Positions 45,038 to 54,063 are shown, counted from the stretch's first letter. The stretch: 64,000 nucleotides of DNA from Brevundimonas naejangsanensis DSM 23858 (GCF_000421705.1 NZ_ATXN01000003.1:253001-317000), one strand, 5' to 3'. Numbers and translations are program-made. The notes: generated by a model from the sequence alone, not told the origin.

Positions 45038-46429
45038 TTACTGCGGCGCGATCATCTTTTCAGGACGGACGTATTCGTCGAACTCGGCGTCGGTCAGATA
45101 GCCGCCGCCGACGGCCTCTTGGCGCAGGGTGGTGCCGTTCTTGTGCGCCGTCTTGGCGATCTTGGCGCAGGTGTCATAGCCCAGCTTGGCGTTCAGGGCG
45201 GTGACCAGCATCAGGCTGTTTTCCAGACCGTGCTTGATGTTGTCCTCGCGCGGCTCGATGCCGACGACGCAGTTGTCGGTGAAGCTGATGGCCGCATCGG
45301 CGACCAGACGGACCGACTGCAGGAAGTTGTAGGCCATCACCGGGTTGTAGACGTTTAGTTCGAAGTGCCCTTGCGAGCCGGCGAACGACAGGGCGGCGTT
45401 GTTGCCGAACACCTGGGCGCAGACCTGGGTCAGGGCTTCGCTCTGGGTCGGGTTGACCTTGCCCGGCATGATGGACGAGCCTGGCTCGTTTTCCGGCAGC
45501 GACAGCTCGCCCAGACCCGCGCGCGGGCCCGAGCCCAGGAAGCGGATGTCGTTGGCGATCTTGAACAGCGAGGCGGCGACCGTGTTGATCGCGCCGTGGG
45601 TGAAGACCATGGCGTCGTGGGCGGCCAGGGCCTCGAACTTGTTCGGCGCCGTGGTGAAGGGCAGGCCGGTGATCTTGCCGATGTTCTCGGCGACCTTCTC
45701 CGCAAAGCCCACGGGCGCGTTCAGGCCGGTGCCGACGGCGGTGCCGCCCTGCGCCAGCTCCATCAGGCGCGGCAGGGTCAGCTCAATGCGCTCGATGCCC
45801 ATGGCGACCTGATGGGCGTAGCCGCCGAACTCCTGGCCCAGCGTCAGAGGCGTGGCGTCCTGGGTGTGGGTGCGGCCGATCTTGATGATGTGGGCCCAGG
45901 CCTTGGCCTTGGCGTCCAGCGCGGCGTGCAGGTGCTTCAGGGCCGGGATCAGGTCGTTCACCACCTGCTCGGCGCAGGCGACGTGCATGGCCGTCGGATA
46001 GGTGTCGTTCGACGACTGGCTCATGTTGACGTGGTCGTTGGGGTGGACCGGCTTCTTGGAGCCCATCTCGCCGCCCAGCATCTCGATGGCGCGGTTCGAG
46101 ATCACCTCATTGGCGTTCATGTTCGACTGGGTGCCCGAACCCGTCTGCCAGACGACCAGCGGGAAGTGATCGTTCAACTTGCCCTCGATCACTTCATCAG
46201 CGGCGGCGATGATGGCGTCCGCCAGTTTGGCGTCTAGCTTGCCCAGATCGCGGTTGGTTTCGGCGGCGGCGCGCTTGACGACGCCGAGCGCACGCACGAT
46301 CGGCAGAGGCATCTTTTCCCAGCCGATCTTGAAGTTGCCGAGCGAACGCTGGGCTTGCGCGCCCCAATAGCGGTCGGCGGCGACTTCGATGGGGCCGAAG
46401 GTGTCGGTTTCGATACGAACTTTGCTCAT
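45038..46429 (-). CDS. fumC: Class II fumarate hydratase
   Basis: A 463-residue fumarase of normal length. It has the superfamily signature [16 protein letters not shown], the substrate-binding segment [13 protein letters not shown] and the catalytic-histidine region [14 protein letters not shown], plus [12 protein letters not shown]. It hydrates fumarate to malate in the TCA cycle in the cytoplasm. It is a single gene with its own terminator. Confidence 0.97.
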   Translation of the reverse strand: MSKVRIETDTFGPIEVAADRYWGAQAQRSLGNFKIGWEKMPLPIVRALGVVKRAAAETNRDLGKLDAKLADAIIAAADEVIEGKLNDHFPLVVWQTGSGTQSNMNANEVISNRAIEMLGGEMGSKKPVHPNDHVNMSQSSNDTYPTAMHVACAEQVVNDLIPALKHLHAALDAKAKAWAHIIKIGRTHTQDATPLTLGQEFGGYAHQVAMGIERIELTLPRLMELAQGGTAVGTGLNAPVGFAEKVAENIGKITGLPFTTAPNKFEALAAHDAMVFTHGAINTVAASLFKIANDIRFLGSGPRAGLGELSLPENEPGSSIMPGKVNPTQSEALTQVCAQVFGNNAALSFAGSQGHFELNVYNPVMAYNFLQSVRLVADAAISFTDNCVVGIEPREDNIKHGLENSLMLVTALNAKLGYDTCAKIAKTAHKNGTTLRQEAVGGGYLTDAEFDEYVRPEKMIAPQ

Positions 46430-46534
46430 GTGCGCGGGACTCGTCTCTCAGGCGTGGCGGGAAGATGCCGGGCGGTGTAGCACGCAGGCGCGGCGGAGCA
46501 AGGCGAGCCGCTGATCACGAAAGGCGGACGGCGC

Positions 46535-46885
46535 GTGGACGGCTGGATCGGAACCGGAAAGGTCAGGGCGCGCGAGCAGGGCGAGGCGGTCGAAATCACC
46601 ATCGACGGCCTGACCACCCAGGCCAAATACTACAAGCCGTTGGTCTATGAGTTCATGCGCAAGGAGTGGGCGTCACGCCCCTCCTGGGGCGACTACGTCG
46701 TCGAGATCGTGATGGAGCACGTCGGCGACCCGCCGTGGATGGATTTGGACAACCTGGCCAAGGCCCTGCTGGACGCCATCAAGGGCTATCTGTTCCACGA
46801 CGACAGCCAGGTCGCCCGCCTGCTGGTCGAGCGTCGCGAAGGCGAGCGCGAGCGGATCAGCATAAGGGTGTTTCCACGAAAATAG
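46535..46885 (+). CDS. RusA-family endodeoxyribonuclease-like protein
   Basis: A 116-residue protein starting at a GTG. The RusA pattern is visible: an N-terminal beta-strand, then PPWMDLDNLAKALLDAIKGYLFHDDSQV, which carries the conserved metal-binding aspartates and the lysine. RusA resolves Holliday junctions and is usually prophage-encoded; no other phage gene is seen nearby. It is convergent with a lipoprotein gene and shares its terminator. The enzymatic activity is inferred from family. Confidence 0.85.
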   Translation: MDGWIGTGKVRAREQGEAVEITIDGLTTQAKYYKPLVYEFMRKEWASRPSWGDYVVEIVMEHVGDPPWMDLDNLAKALLDAIKGYLFHDDSQVARLLVERREGERERISIRVFPRK

Positions 46886-46911
46886 GGGCCGCGTCGGGCG
46901 CGACCCCTATT
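46881..46911. terminator. Bidirectional terminator between the RusA-like gene and the lipoprotein gene
   Basis: AATAGGGGCCGCG (46881-46893) pairs with CGCGACCCCTATT (46899-46911) around a five-base loop, with one mismatch. The stop codon of the RusA-like gene is inside the left arm. Confidence 0.75.
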
Positions 46912-46939
46912 CCAGTATCCGGTGATCAGCAGCCGCGCA

Positions 46940-47440
46940 TCAGCCGGCGGCGTTGGAGATCATCGTCTGCACGTCCTTAGGCTTGGCGAGGTTCGAGCCG
47001 GGGGTCTTGTAGGTGGTCAGCTTGCCGCCTTCCCACAGGCCGACTTCCAGCGCCCTGGTCGCCGGGTCGATCAGCAGATAGGCCGCGTTGACGCCGCCCT
47101 CATGCTGCTTGTTGCCCGAGGTGAACAGGACGGCGCCGTCCTTCTGGAGCGGGGCCTGGGTCTGCATATTGGTCGTCAGAACGTCGAACTTGGCGCCCAG
47201 CAGCGTCTTCAGGTCAGCCGTGATCGGGCTGTCTTCGAGCAGTTTGGTTTCGTTCGGATATTTGCCGACCTGAGCGTTCAGGGCGCTCCAGTCCGCTGTC
47301 GCCGTGGGGGCGGCGTCGGTCGGGGCGGGAGCGATTTCAACCGGCGCGGCGGGCGTCTCGGCGGGCGGCGTCGTTTCCGGCTGGTTGCAGGCGGCCAGCG
47401 TCAGGGCCGCGGCGGCGACGGAGATGAGGGACAGGCGCAT
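46940..47440 (-). CDS. Putative lipoprotein of unknown function
   Basis: A 166-residue protein. The ATG at 47440 has GCGAGG upstream and gives a short signal MRLSLISVAAAALTLAAC, with a lipobox at the cysteine. A Pro/Ala/Thr-rich linker follows, then a compact domain of about 110 residues (VGKYPNETKLLEDSPITADLKTLLG, then KDGAVLFTSGNKQHEGGVNAAYLLID). The domain is conserved-looking but I cannot name a family. Confidence 0.8.
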   Translation of the reverse strand: MRLSLISVAAAALTLAACNQPETTPPAETPAAPVEIAPAPTDAAPTATADWSALNAQVGKYPNETKLLEDSPITADLKTLLGAKFDVLTTNMQTQAPLQKDGAVLFTSGNKQHEGGVNAAYLLIDPATRALEVGLWEGGKLTTYKTPGSNLAKPKDVQTMISNAAG

Positions 47441-47520
47441 CAATGACCTCGCTTGCATGGGGGAGGTCACGGCAATGCTTGCCTGCCGACAAAGGTTGCG
47501 CGCCCTCGGACGCGGCGACG

Positions 47521-48018
47521 TTATTTTTTGCGGAATTGGTCCAGGGAAACGACCTTGGGGCCGTCGTCGCCGGACGGCGGCGGGGCCACGGCGTCCGGGT
47601 CGCGCGCGGGCGGCGAGAGGGGCGCGATCTCGGCGTCGATGATTTCGGGTTCGTCGAACTGCAGCAGGAACTGCACGCTGGGATCGTAGAAACGGACCAC
47701 GGCGCTGTAGGGCACGGTCAGCACCTTGGGCGCGCCGCCGAACTTCAGCATCACCGAGAACAGGTCAGGCTCGACCGCCAGATCCCAGTACTGGTGCTGC
47801 AGCACCACCGTCATCTCGTCCGGATATTTGGCCAGGACGTCGGGCGGGACGCTGACGCCCGCCGCGCGGGTCTTGAAGGTGATGTAGAAGTGGTGGGCGC
47901 CGGGGATGCCCTCGGGCATGGCCGCCCGCTCCAGCGCCAAGCGGATCACGCCGCGCAGGGCGTCCTGGGCGAGTTGCTCATAGTGCATCTCGTCGACAGG
48001 GGGAGTTTGATCCGTCAT
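47521..48018 (-). CDS. sspB: SspB, alpha-type ClpXP adaptor
   Basis: A 165-residue adaptor. The ATG at 48018 starts MTDQTPPVDEMHYEQLAQDALR, and the substrate-binding domain contains HFYITFKTRAAGV, QHQYWDL and FGGAPKVLTVPYSAVVRFYDP. The acidic tail ends in the ClpX-binding type peptide KVVSLDQFRKK. It delivers ssrA-tagged proteins to ClpXP. It lies about 100 bases downstream of the ssrA gene, whose tag it recognises, on the same strand. Confidence 0.93.
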   Translation of the reverse strand: MTDQTPPVDEMHYEQLAQDALRGVIRLALERAAMPEGIPGAHHFYITFKTRAAGVSVPPDVLAKYPDEMTVVLQHQYWDLAVEPDLFSVMLKFGGAPKVLTVPYSAVVRFYDPSVQFLLQFDEPEIIDAEIAPLSPPARDPDAVAPPPSGDDGPKVVSLDQFRKK

Positions 48019-48118
48019 CAGCGCCTCAAAACAGGGGAACGCGTGACTGTTACCCGCCAAGCGCAGGCGACGGAAGACGCAGAGTCGCCGCCACGGAAGG
48101 AATTTCGATTTCGGAAGT

Positions 48119-48146
48119 GGGGGGCTTCTGTTGCCAGGCGCCCCCC
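48119..48146 (-). terminator. Possible terminator at the ssrA 3-prime end
   Basis: A seven-bp stem, GGGGGGC (48119-48125) with GCCCCCC (48140-48146), with a 14-base loop. It directly follows the coding piece on the minus strand but has no T-run, so it may instead be part of the RNA. Confidence 0.45.
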
Positions 48147-48450
48147 GGGCCCCGCCTAAGGATCTGAACCCCTAGGAGTTTAAGTTCGAAATCAACCGAA
48201 CCGCATTACGCGGCGAGGCGGACTTCTCCAGCGAAGTTATCGTTCGCAGTTAGATAAAGGCCCGATACGGTGGGCCAGGACGAGCGAAAGCAATCCTCTT
48301 TACACGTCCGTCGATGCTAGTCGGCCCCATGCTGCCTCCGCCGATAACGCGGGGAAGAAGTTGGTGGAGCCGCCGGGATTCGCACCCGGGTCCGGTCCGC
48401 TTATTACAGGCGCGTTTATCGCCATAGCCCGGGCGAACCCGAGCAGGATC
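48147..48450 (-). ncRNA. ssrA: Two-piece, circularly permuted tmRNA
   Basis: Read on the minus strand, the acceptor piece comes first and ends in GGCGGCTCCACCA with CCA at 48362-48364; its T-arm GGTGCGAATCC is intact. After a 33-base intervening segment (48329-48361) the coding piece starts at 48328 with GGGGCCGACTAGCATCGACG. Its first seven bases pair with CGGCTCC of the acceptor, including the G3-U70 pair used by alanyl-tRNA synthetase. The tag frame at 48206-48247 encodes ANDNFAGEVRLAA and a TAA stop. Permuted tmRNA with ANDNFA tags is typical of alphaproteobacteria. Outer ends are approximate: the acceptor 5-prime end near 48450 and the coding piece 3-prime end near 48147, where a hairpin starts. 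Confidence 0.93.
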
Positions 48451-48496
48451 AATATAGTATGGGCGGCCTCGGCTTCCAAGAGGCTGGCGCAGAAGA

Positions 48497-49378
48497 TCAG
48501 GCGAAACCGGCGAAGCGGGGCCAGTCTCGCTGCTGGTTGCGGAACCAGGTCAACTGACGCTTGGCGTAGTTGCGGGTGGCTTGCTTCACGGCGGCGACGG
48601 CGTCGTCCAGCGACAGTTGCCCAGTAAGATGCGCCGCCAGTTCGCGCACGCCGACGGCCTTCATGGCGGGCAGGTCAGGGGTCAGGTCGCGGGCGACAAG
48701 GGCGCGCACCTCATCTAGCGCGCCCTGAGCCATCATCGCATCCACACGCACGTCGCATGAGACGTAGAGACGATCGCGTTCTGGCTCCACGACAAGGGCG
48801 TCATAGCTGCCCGGCGCAAGCAGGGGGCGGGTGCCGGCCTTCCAGTCGCTGAGCGCGCGGCCGCTGGCGCGGTGCACGCTGAAGGCGCGGACCAGCCGCT
48901 GGCGGTCTGCGGGGAAGATGGCGGCCTCGGCGGCGGGGTCGACCTCGGCCAGGCGGCGGCGGAAGACGGCCTCGCCCTCGGCGTCGAACTCGGCCTGAAC
49001 AGCGTCGCGGATGTCAGCCTGGACAGGCGGGATTTCGGCCAGCCCCTTGGTCAGGGCGTTGAAGTAGAGGCCCGTCCCTCCGACCAGCAGGGCCGGGCGG
49101 CCCTCGGCGGCCAGTTCGGCCAGCAGGGCCATCACCGCCCGACTCCAGCGCCCGACGGACCAGGCATCGGCGGCGTCGGCGACGCCGTAGAGGCGGTGCG
49201 GAATCTCGGCCTCGTCCTCGACCGGCGGTCGGGCGCTGAGCACGCGCAGGTCGGCGTAAAGCTGCTGGCTGTCGGCGTTGATGATGACGGCCCCCGTTTC
49301 GCGCGCGCGCTGCATCGCCAGCCGCGACTTGCCCGAGGCGGTGGGGCCGGCGATCAGGGTGATGAGGGGTTGGGACAA
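48497..49378 (-). CDS. miaA: tRNA dimethylallyltransferase
   Basis: A 293-residue enzyme that isopentenylates A37 of tRNAs reading UNN codons. The P-loop is GPTASGKSRLA close to the N-terminus, then INADSQQLYADLRVLSARP, VGGTGLYFNALTKGL and the C-terminal QLTWFRNQ motif. The start is a TTG at 49378, chosen because it gives the usual family N-terminus; the frame is open far upstream without similarity. It is divergent from the mrp gene and upstream of ssrA. Confidence 0.9.
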   Translation of the reverse strand: MSQPLITLIAGPTASGKSRLAMQRARETGAVIINADSQQLYADLRVLSARPPVEDEAEIPHRLYGVADAADAWSVGRWSRAVMALLAELAAEGRPALLVGGTGLYFNALTKGLAEIPPVQADIRDAVQAEFDAEGEAVFRRRLAEVDPAAEAAIFPADRQRLVRAFSVHRASGRALSDWKAGTRPLLAPGSYDALVVEPERDRLYVSCDVRVDAMMAQGALDEVRALVARDLTPDLPAMKAVGVRELAAHLTGQLSLDDAVAAVKQATRNYAKRQLTWFRNQQRDWPRFAGFA

Positions 49379-49465
49379 AGGATCAACTCGCGGACGGACG
49401 CTTAGGGCGATAGAACGCCTGTCACCGGCCCGGCAAGTCCGTCGGGTCTTCAAGGAGTCTTCATC

Positions 49466-50536
49466 GTGACTGACCGCGCCGCCGTCCTCGCTGTCCTTGA
49501 CGCCGTGACCGACCCCAGGTCGGGGCAGGGGCTGGCGACCGCCGGGCTGGTGCAGGGACTGGTGGTGGCCGACGGGCGCGCGGGCTTCGTCATGGAAGTT
49601 CCCGCTAAGGAGACGGCGCTTTACGCTCCGGTGCGCGATGCGGCCGAGGCGGCGCTGAAGGCTATGCCGGGCATGGAGCGGGTGTCGGTCGTCCTGACCG
49701 CCGAAGCCGTGACCGCCGCGCCGGCGCGCCGTACGGCCGGACTGTCGAAGGCGGCGACGGATCAGGGGCGCCCCAAGGCGCCGGTTCCGACCGAGCGCCC
49801 GGCCCATGTGAAGCGCGTTCTGGCCGTGGCGAGCGGCAAGGGCGGGGTCGGCAAGTCGACGGTCTCGGTCAATCTGGCGGCGGCCTTGGCGGCTCGTGGT
49901 TTGTCGGTCGGGGTGCTGGATGCGGATGTCTATGGCCCGTCGCTGCCGACCATGTTGGGGATCTCGGGCCAGCCCGCCTATGAGGACGGGGCGATGGTTC
50001 CGCACGTGGCGCATGGGCTGAAGGCCATGTCGGTCGGCCTGCTGACCAAGGCCGAGGACGCCATGATCTGGCGCGGGCCGATGGCGTCGCAGGCCATCAA
50101 TCAGATGCTGACCCAGACGCGCTGGGGAACGGAAGAGCAGCCGCTGGATGTTCTGGTCATCGACCTGCCGCCCGGCACCGGCGACGTGCAACTGACCCTG
50201 ATCCAGAAGACGCCGCTGGACGGGGCGGTCATCGTCTCGACGCCGCAGGAGGTGGCCCTGGCCGACGCGCGCCGGGCGCACACCCTGTTCGACAAGGTCG
50301 GCGTCCCCACGCTAGGCTTGGTCGAGAACATGAGCGGCGAGGTGTTCGGGACCGGCGGCGCCGAAGCCGAGGCCGCGCGTCTGGGCGCGCCCTATCTGGG
50401 TGATCTGCCGCTGGACGGGGCGCTGCGGCGGGCGGGCGACGCGGGGCGGCCATTGGTCGCCGTTGACCCGCAGCATCCGGCGTCCGAGCGTTTCAGGCAG
50501 ATCGCCGCGAAGGTCGCCCAGTCCTTGGGTTTTTAG
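49466..50536 (+). CDS. mrp: Mrp/ApbC-type iron-sulfur cluster carrier
   Basis: A 356-residue P-loop ATPase. The GTG start has AAGGAG upstream. An N-terminal DUF59-type domain is followed by a linker and the deviant Walker A SGKGGVGKSTVSVNLAAALA (near residue 125), then DADVYGPSLPTMLGI and DLPPGTGDVQLTL. Mrp proteins carry Fe-S clusters to apo-targets. The usual CxxC cluster motif near the C-terminus is not visible, as in several Mrp homologues. Confidence 0.93.
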   Translation: MTDRAAVLAVLDAVTDPRSGQGLATAGLVQGLVVADGRAGFVMEVPAKETALYAPVRDAAEAALKAMPGMERVSVVLTAEAVTAAPARRTAGLSKAATDQGRPKAPVPTERPAHVKRVLAVASGKGGVGKSTVSVNLAAALAARGLSVGVLDADVYGPSLPTMLGISGQPAYEDGAMVPHVAHGLKAMSVGLLTKAEDAMIWRGPMASQAINQMLTQTRWGTEEQPLDVLVIDLPPGTGDVQLTLIQKTPLDGAVIVSTPQEVALADARRAHTLFDKVGVPTLGLVENMSGEVFGTGGAEAEAARLGAPYLGDLPLDGALRRAGDAGRPLVAVDPQHPASERFRQIAAKVAQSLGF

Positions 50537-50560
50537 GTCGCTGGGTCTTAAAGGGAGGCC

Positions 50561-50986
50561 ATGATGGCTGAGCAGGAACAATCGGTGGTCGTCTGCGGCA
50601 TTGACGGCAGCGCGCATGCTGAGAGCGCCGTGCGCATCGCGGCGCAGTTCGCCAGGGCGAAACACGCCCGACTGGCGCTGGTGGCGGTCAATCCGCTCAG
50701 CTCGGCCAGCGGCCACCCGGATATTCGCGCCTGGAAGGCCGAGGAGCAGGACGCCATTCTGATGCGGTCGATGACCGAGGCGCGGCGTCATTGCCCGTCG
50801 GTTGAAGCGGTCACGACCGAGGGGCATGACGTGGCCGACGCCCTGATCGCGGCCGCCGTGGCCCTGGGCGCGGATCACATCGTGGTGGGCACAGGCGACC
50901 GCAAAGGGCTGGTGAACTGGCTGATGGGCTCCACCGCCAAGGCCGTCGCCGCCCGTGCGCCGGTCAGCGTGACCATCGCGCGCTAG
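50561..50986 (+). CDS. Universal stress protein (UspA family)
   Basis: A 141-residue UspA-fold protein with SVVVCGIDGSAHAESAVRIA at the N-terminus and the ATP-binding type motif GADHIVVGTGDRKGLVNWLMGSTAKAVAARAPVSVTIAR at the C-terminus (G-x2-G-x9-G-S). It follows mrp by 24 bases with GGGAGG before the start, and may be co-transcribed. The role is probably stress resistance. Confidence 0.92.
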   Translation: MMAEQEQSVVVCGIDGSAHAESAVRIAAQFARAKHARLALVAVNPLSSASGHPDIRAWKAEEQDAILMRSMTEARRHCPSVEAVTTEGHDVADALIAAAVALGADHIVVGTGDRKGLVNWLMGSTAKAVAARAPVSVTIAR

Positions 50987-50988
50987 GC

Positions 50989-51309
50989 TTAAGCGGGCTC
51001 GACCACCACGGCGGTGCCGTAGGCCAGGACTTCGGTCACGCCCGGCATGATCTCATTGGCGTCGTAACGCATGGCCAGGATGGCGTTGGCGCCCCGCTCC
51101 TGCGCATGGGCGATCAGGTCGTCATAGGCTTCCTGGCGCGCGGCCTCGGCCAGTTTGACATAGGCGCCGACCTTGCCGCCGATCATCGATTGGACCCCGC
51201 CGATGGCGTCGGAAATGACGTTGCGCGAGCGTACGGTGATGCCGCGCACCACGCCCAGTTGGCGCACGATGCGATGACCGGCCAGGTCATTGGTGGTGGC
51301 GACGATCAT
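50989..51309 (-). CDS. YbjQ/UPF0145 family protein
   Basis: A 106-residue protein with the family pattern: IVATTNDLAGHRIVRQLGVVRGITVRSRN, then GGKVGAYVKLAEAARQEAYD and ANAILAMRYDANEI. Annotated widely as heavy-metal-binding domain (DUF74), pentameric, function unknown. It is 15 bases downstream of folA on the same strand. Confidence 0.92.
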   Translation of the reverse strand: MIVATTNDLAGHRIVRQLGVVRGITVRSRNVISDAIGGVQSMIGGKVGAYVKLAEAARQEAYDDLIAHAQERGANAILAMRYDANEIMPGVTEVLAYGTAVVVEPA

Positions 51310-51324
51310 GAGAACTCCTGAGGT

Positions 51325-51852
51325 TCAGCGGCGGTCCAGAACGGTGAAGGCGAAGGCGTGGTCGTCCTTCTCGTCCGCCTCATGCGGTTCAAACGCTGTG
51401 CGGACGAAGGCGGTTTCGTCAAACGCCGGGAAGACGGCGTCGCCTTCCGGTTCGGCCTCAACCTCGGTGATGTACAGGCGTCTGGCGCGCGGCAGGGCGG
51501 CGGCGAATATGGCCGTGCCGCCGATGACGCAGACCTCGTCCACGCCGTCGTCGGCCGCCTGTTCGCGGGCGATGGACAGGCCTTCGTCCAGCGTCGAACA
51601 GACGACGGCGCCCTTGGCCAGGCCCGCCTCGGCGTAGGATTCATCCTTGGTCAGGACGATGTTCAGCCGTCCGGGCAGGGGGCGTAAGGGAAGGCTCTCC
51701 CAGGTCTTGCGGCCCATGATGCAGGGCTTGCCCATCGTCACCGCCTTGAAGCGCTGCAGGTCCGAGCGCAGCCGCCAGGGCAGGTCGCCGTCCTGGCCGA
51801 TGACGCCGTTGCGGGCGCGGGCGACGACGAGGGCGATATGGGGCAGGGCCAA
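51325..51852 (-). CDS. folA: Dihydrofolate reductase
   Basis: A 175-residue enzyme that reduces dihydrofolate with NADPH. The family residues are present: IALVVARARNGVIGQDGDLPWRLRSDLQRFKAVTMGKPCIMGRKTWESLP, and VIGGTAIFAAALPRARRLYITEV. It lies in a same-strand group with ybjQ, aqpZ, a MazG-like gene and thyA, and regenerates the folate consumed by ThyA. Confidence 0.96.
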   Translation of the reverse strand: MALPHIALVVARARNGVIGQDGDLPWRLRSDLQRFKAVTMGKPCIMGRKTWESLPLRPLPGRLNIVLTKDESYAEAGLAKGAVVCSTLDEGLSIAREQAADDGVDEVCVIGGTAIFAAALPRARRLYITEVEAEPEGDAVFPAFDETAFVRTAFEPHEADEKDDHAFAFTVLDRR

Positions 51853-51907
51853 GGCGGTTCTCCGGAGCGAATCGGGAGCGACGCGACGCCGCTCCCGTTC
51901 GTAGGAG

Positions 51908-52579
51908 TTAGGCGTCCGGCTCGAGCAGTTTCAAGCGGAAGAACAGACCGCCGATCACCGCGCCGATGGCCGGAGCGACGAAGAAGACCCAGACCTGACT
52001 CAGGGCCTGACCCCCAGCCAGCAGCGCCGGGCCGAAGCTGCGCGCCGGGTTGACCGAAACGCCGGTCACCTGAATGCCGACGATGTGGATGACCGCCAGG
52101 GTGATGCCGATGGCCACGCCCGCGAAGGCGCCGTGGCCCTTGGCGCCGGTCACGCCCAGAATGGCGATCAGGAAGATGGCGGTGGCGACGATCTCGAACG
52201 TCAGCGCCGCCTGCAGGCCGTATCCGCCCGGCGATCCGGCGTCGAAACCGTTCTGGCCCAGGCTGGCGAAGCCGGTCTTGGCGATCATGCCGATGATGGC
52301 GGCGCCGATGATCGCGCCGATGAACTGGGCGATCCAGTAGAGGACCATGTCCTTGGCGCCCATGCGCCCGGCGACGAAGGCGCCCAGGCTGACGGCCGGA
52401 TTGACGTGGCACCCCGAGATCGGCCCGATGCCGTAAGCCATGGCGATGATGGCGAAGCCGAAGGCCAGGGCGATGCCCAACTGCCCGACGTGATCGAACC
52501 CGCCCAGCACGGCTGCGCCGCACCCGAACAGCACCAGAACCAGCGTGCCGATCAGTTCGGCGGCGAACTTCTTGATCAT
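51908..52579 (-). CDS. aqpZ: Aquaporin Z
   Basis: A 223-residue channel with six membrane helices and both NPA motifs: SGCHVNPAVSLGAFVAGRM and VNPARSFGPALL. The selectivity-filter residues fit a water channel (His in CHVNPAV, Arg after the second NPA). It sits in the inner membrane. It is between folA and the MazG-like gene, on the same strand, which is probably coincidental. Confidence 0.95.
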   Translation of the reverse strand: MIKKFAAELIGTLVLVLFGCGAAVLGGFDHVGQLGIALAFGFAIIAMAYGIGPISGCHVNPAVSLGAFVAGRMGAKDMVLYWIAQFIGAIIGAAIIGMIAKTGFASLGQNGFDAGSPGGYGLQAALTFEIVATAIFLIAILGVTGAKGHGAFAGVAIGITLAVIHIVGIQVTGVSVNPARSFGPALLAGGQALSQVWVFFVAPAIGAVIGGLFFRLKLLEPDA

Positions 52580-52670
52580 GGAACCCTCCCGTTTCCAGTC
52601 ACCGCCTGAGAGCGGAGTGGGGGGAGGTTGCGCCTAAACCCGAAATTTCACCAGTCGCCGTTACGCGAGT

Positions 52671-52970
52671 TTACGTTTCGGTCTTGAGCCAGCTCAGCCA
52701 TTTGCGCTGCATCGCGGCGTTCAGGTCGACGCCGGCGCTGTCGCAGTAGATCAGCAGCATGCCCAATACGTCCGCCGCCTCATCGGCCAGGGCCTGAGCA
52801 TCGGCGGCGCCGCGCGCCCTTTGGGTCAGGCGCAGGTGTTCGGCGGTCAGCTCGCCCAGCTCTTCCTGCAACTTCAGCAGGGCCCAGTCGCGATCACGGT
52901 CGATGGCGTGTTCGCGCGCGTAGATGTCGGAGATGCGCAGCACATCCGCTTGGAGGTCGGTCAGCTTCAT
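52671..52970 (-). CDS. MazG-like nucleotide pyrophosphohydrolase
   Basis: A 99-residue MazG-fold protein. The metal-binding pattern is visible: LKLQEELGELTAEHLRLTQ, then LADEAADVLGMLLIYCDSAGVDL (EExxE with a distal E-x3-D). It most likely hydrolyses a (d)NTP to the monophosphate. It starts 8 bases downstream of thyA, so both may work on the pyrimidine nucleotide pool; which nucleotide is unknown. Confidence 0.85.
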   Translation of the reverse strand: MKLTDLQADVLRISDIYAREHAIDRDRDWALLKLQEELGELTAEHLRLTQRARGAADAQALADEAADVLGMLLIYCDSAGVDLNAAMQRKWLSWLKTET

Positions 52971-52977
52971 GCGGGGA

Positions 52978-53835
52978 TCAGACGGCGACGGCGGCCTTGA
53001 TGTGCGGCCAGGATTGGTAGTCGTTCAGCACGAAGTCCGACAGTTCAAAGCCGAACAGGTCGTCCTTGTCCGCCACCGTCAGGGTCGGCAGGGGGAGGGG
53101 GGCGCGGCTTAGCTGCAGCTCGGCCTGTTCCAGGTGGTTCAGATACAGGTGGGCGTCGCCGAAGGTGTGGACGAAGTCGCCCGGCTCCAGCTCCACGACC
53201 CTGGCCAGCATATGGGTCAGCAGGGCGTAGGAGGCGATGTTGAAGGGCACGCCCAGGAAGACATCGGCCGAGCGCTGATACAACTGGCAGCTCAGCCTTC
53301 CATCCGCGACGAAGAACTGGAACAGGCAGTGACAGGGCGGCAGGGCCATGTCGTCCACGTCGGCCGGGTTCCAGGCGCTGACGATGTGGCGGCGGCTGTT
53401 GGGATTGGTCTTCAGTCCGTGAACCAGTCTGGCGATCTGGTCGATGCTCGAACCGTTCGGGGCGGCCCAGGAGCGCCACTGTTTGCCATAGACGGGGCCG
53501 AGGTCGCCCTCGGCGTCGGCCCACTCGTCCCAGATGCTGACGCCGTTGTCCTTGAGCCAGGCGATATTGGTCTCGCCGCGCAGGAACCACAGCAGTTCGA
53601 TGAAGATCGACCGCGTATGCAGCTTCTTCGTCGTCAGCAGGGGGAAGCCCCTGGAAAGGTCGAAGCGCATCTGACGCCCGAAGACGCCCAGCGTCCCCGT
53701 ACCGGTGCGGTCGTCGCGCCGCACGCCGTTGTCGAGGATGTCCCGCAGCAGATTCAGATACTGCCATTCGGGATGGTCGGCGGGCGCGGCCGCCGTGCGG
53801 GCTTGCAGGTCTGCGATCTGGACGGCGGCGTTCAT
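52978..53835 (-). CDS. thyA: Thymidylate synthase
   Basis: A 285-residue ThyA-type synthase. The catalytic cysteine is in [12 protein letters not shown] (near residue 169), and [21 protein letters not shown] and HLYLNHLEQ follow. Methylenetetrahydrofolate-dependent conversion of dUMP to dTMP gives dihydrofolate for FolA. It heads a same-strand group with the MazG-like gene, aqpZ and folA. Confidence 0.96.
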   Translation of the reverse strand: MNAAVQIADLQARTAAAPADHPEWQYLNLLRDILDNGVRRDDRTGTGTLGVFGRQMRFDLSRGFPLLTTKKLHTRSIFIELLWFLRGETNIAWLKDNGVSIWDEWADAEGDLGPVYGKQWRSWAAPNGSSIDQIARLVHGLKTNPNSRRHIVSAWNPADVDDMALPPCHCLFQFFVADGRLSCQLYQRSADVFLGVPFNIASYALLTHMLARVVELEPGDFVHTFGDAHLYLNHLEQAELQLSRAPLPLPTLTVADKDDLFGFELSDFVLNDYQSWPHIKAAVAV

Positions 53836-53953
53836 GGGAAGTGAACATGGGGCCGAATCAATCGCCTCGTCACCTGCGGTGACAGGTTGCTCACAGGAAA
53901 GTCAGGTCTTGGGCTGCCTGGCTCACCGGCCGCCGTCCTGCCTGCAGCTCTTA

Positions 53954-53983
53954 CTGGGTCCCGGCGTCCGCCGGGATGAGCGG
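53954..53983. repeat. REP-like intergenic palindrome
   Basis: CTGGGTCCCGGCGTCCGCCG and ten further bases form the short palindromic pattern common in intergenic regions of Caulobacterales genomes: TCCCGGC and GCCGGGA around a GTCC loop. Only one copy was seen in the window. Confidence 0.55.
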
Positions 53984-54010
53984 TGGGGAGCAAGAGACTG
54001 ACTTGAATAG

Positions 54011-54040
54011 AAAACGCCCGCCGATCGCTCGGCGGGCGCT
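54011..54040 (-). terminator. Terminator of the CsgG-like gene
   Basis: CGCCCGCCGA (54015-54024) pairs perfectly with TCGGCGGGCG (54029-54038) around a TCGC loop; on the minus strand it is followed by TTTT. It lies 24 bases after the stop codon of the first CsgG-like gene. Confidence 0.82.
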
Positions 54041-54063
54041 CTCAGTCCTTATGCTTTCGGCTC

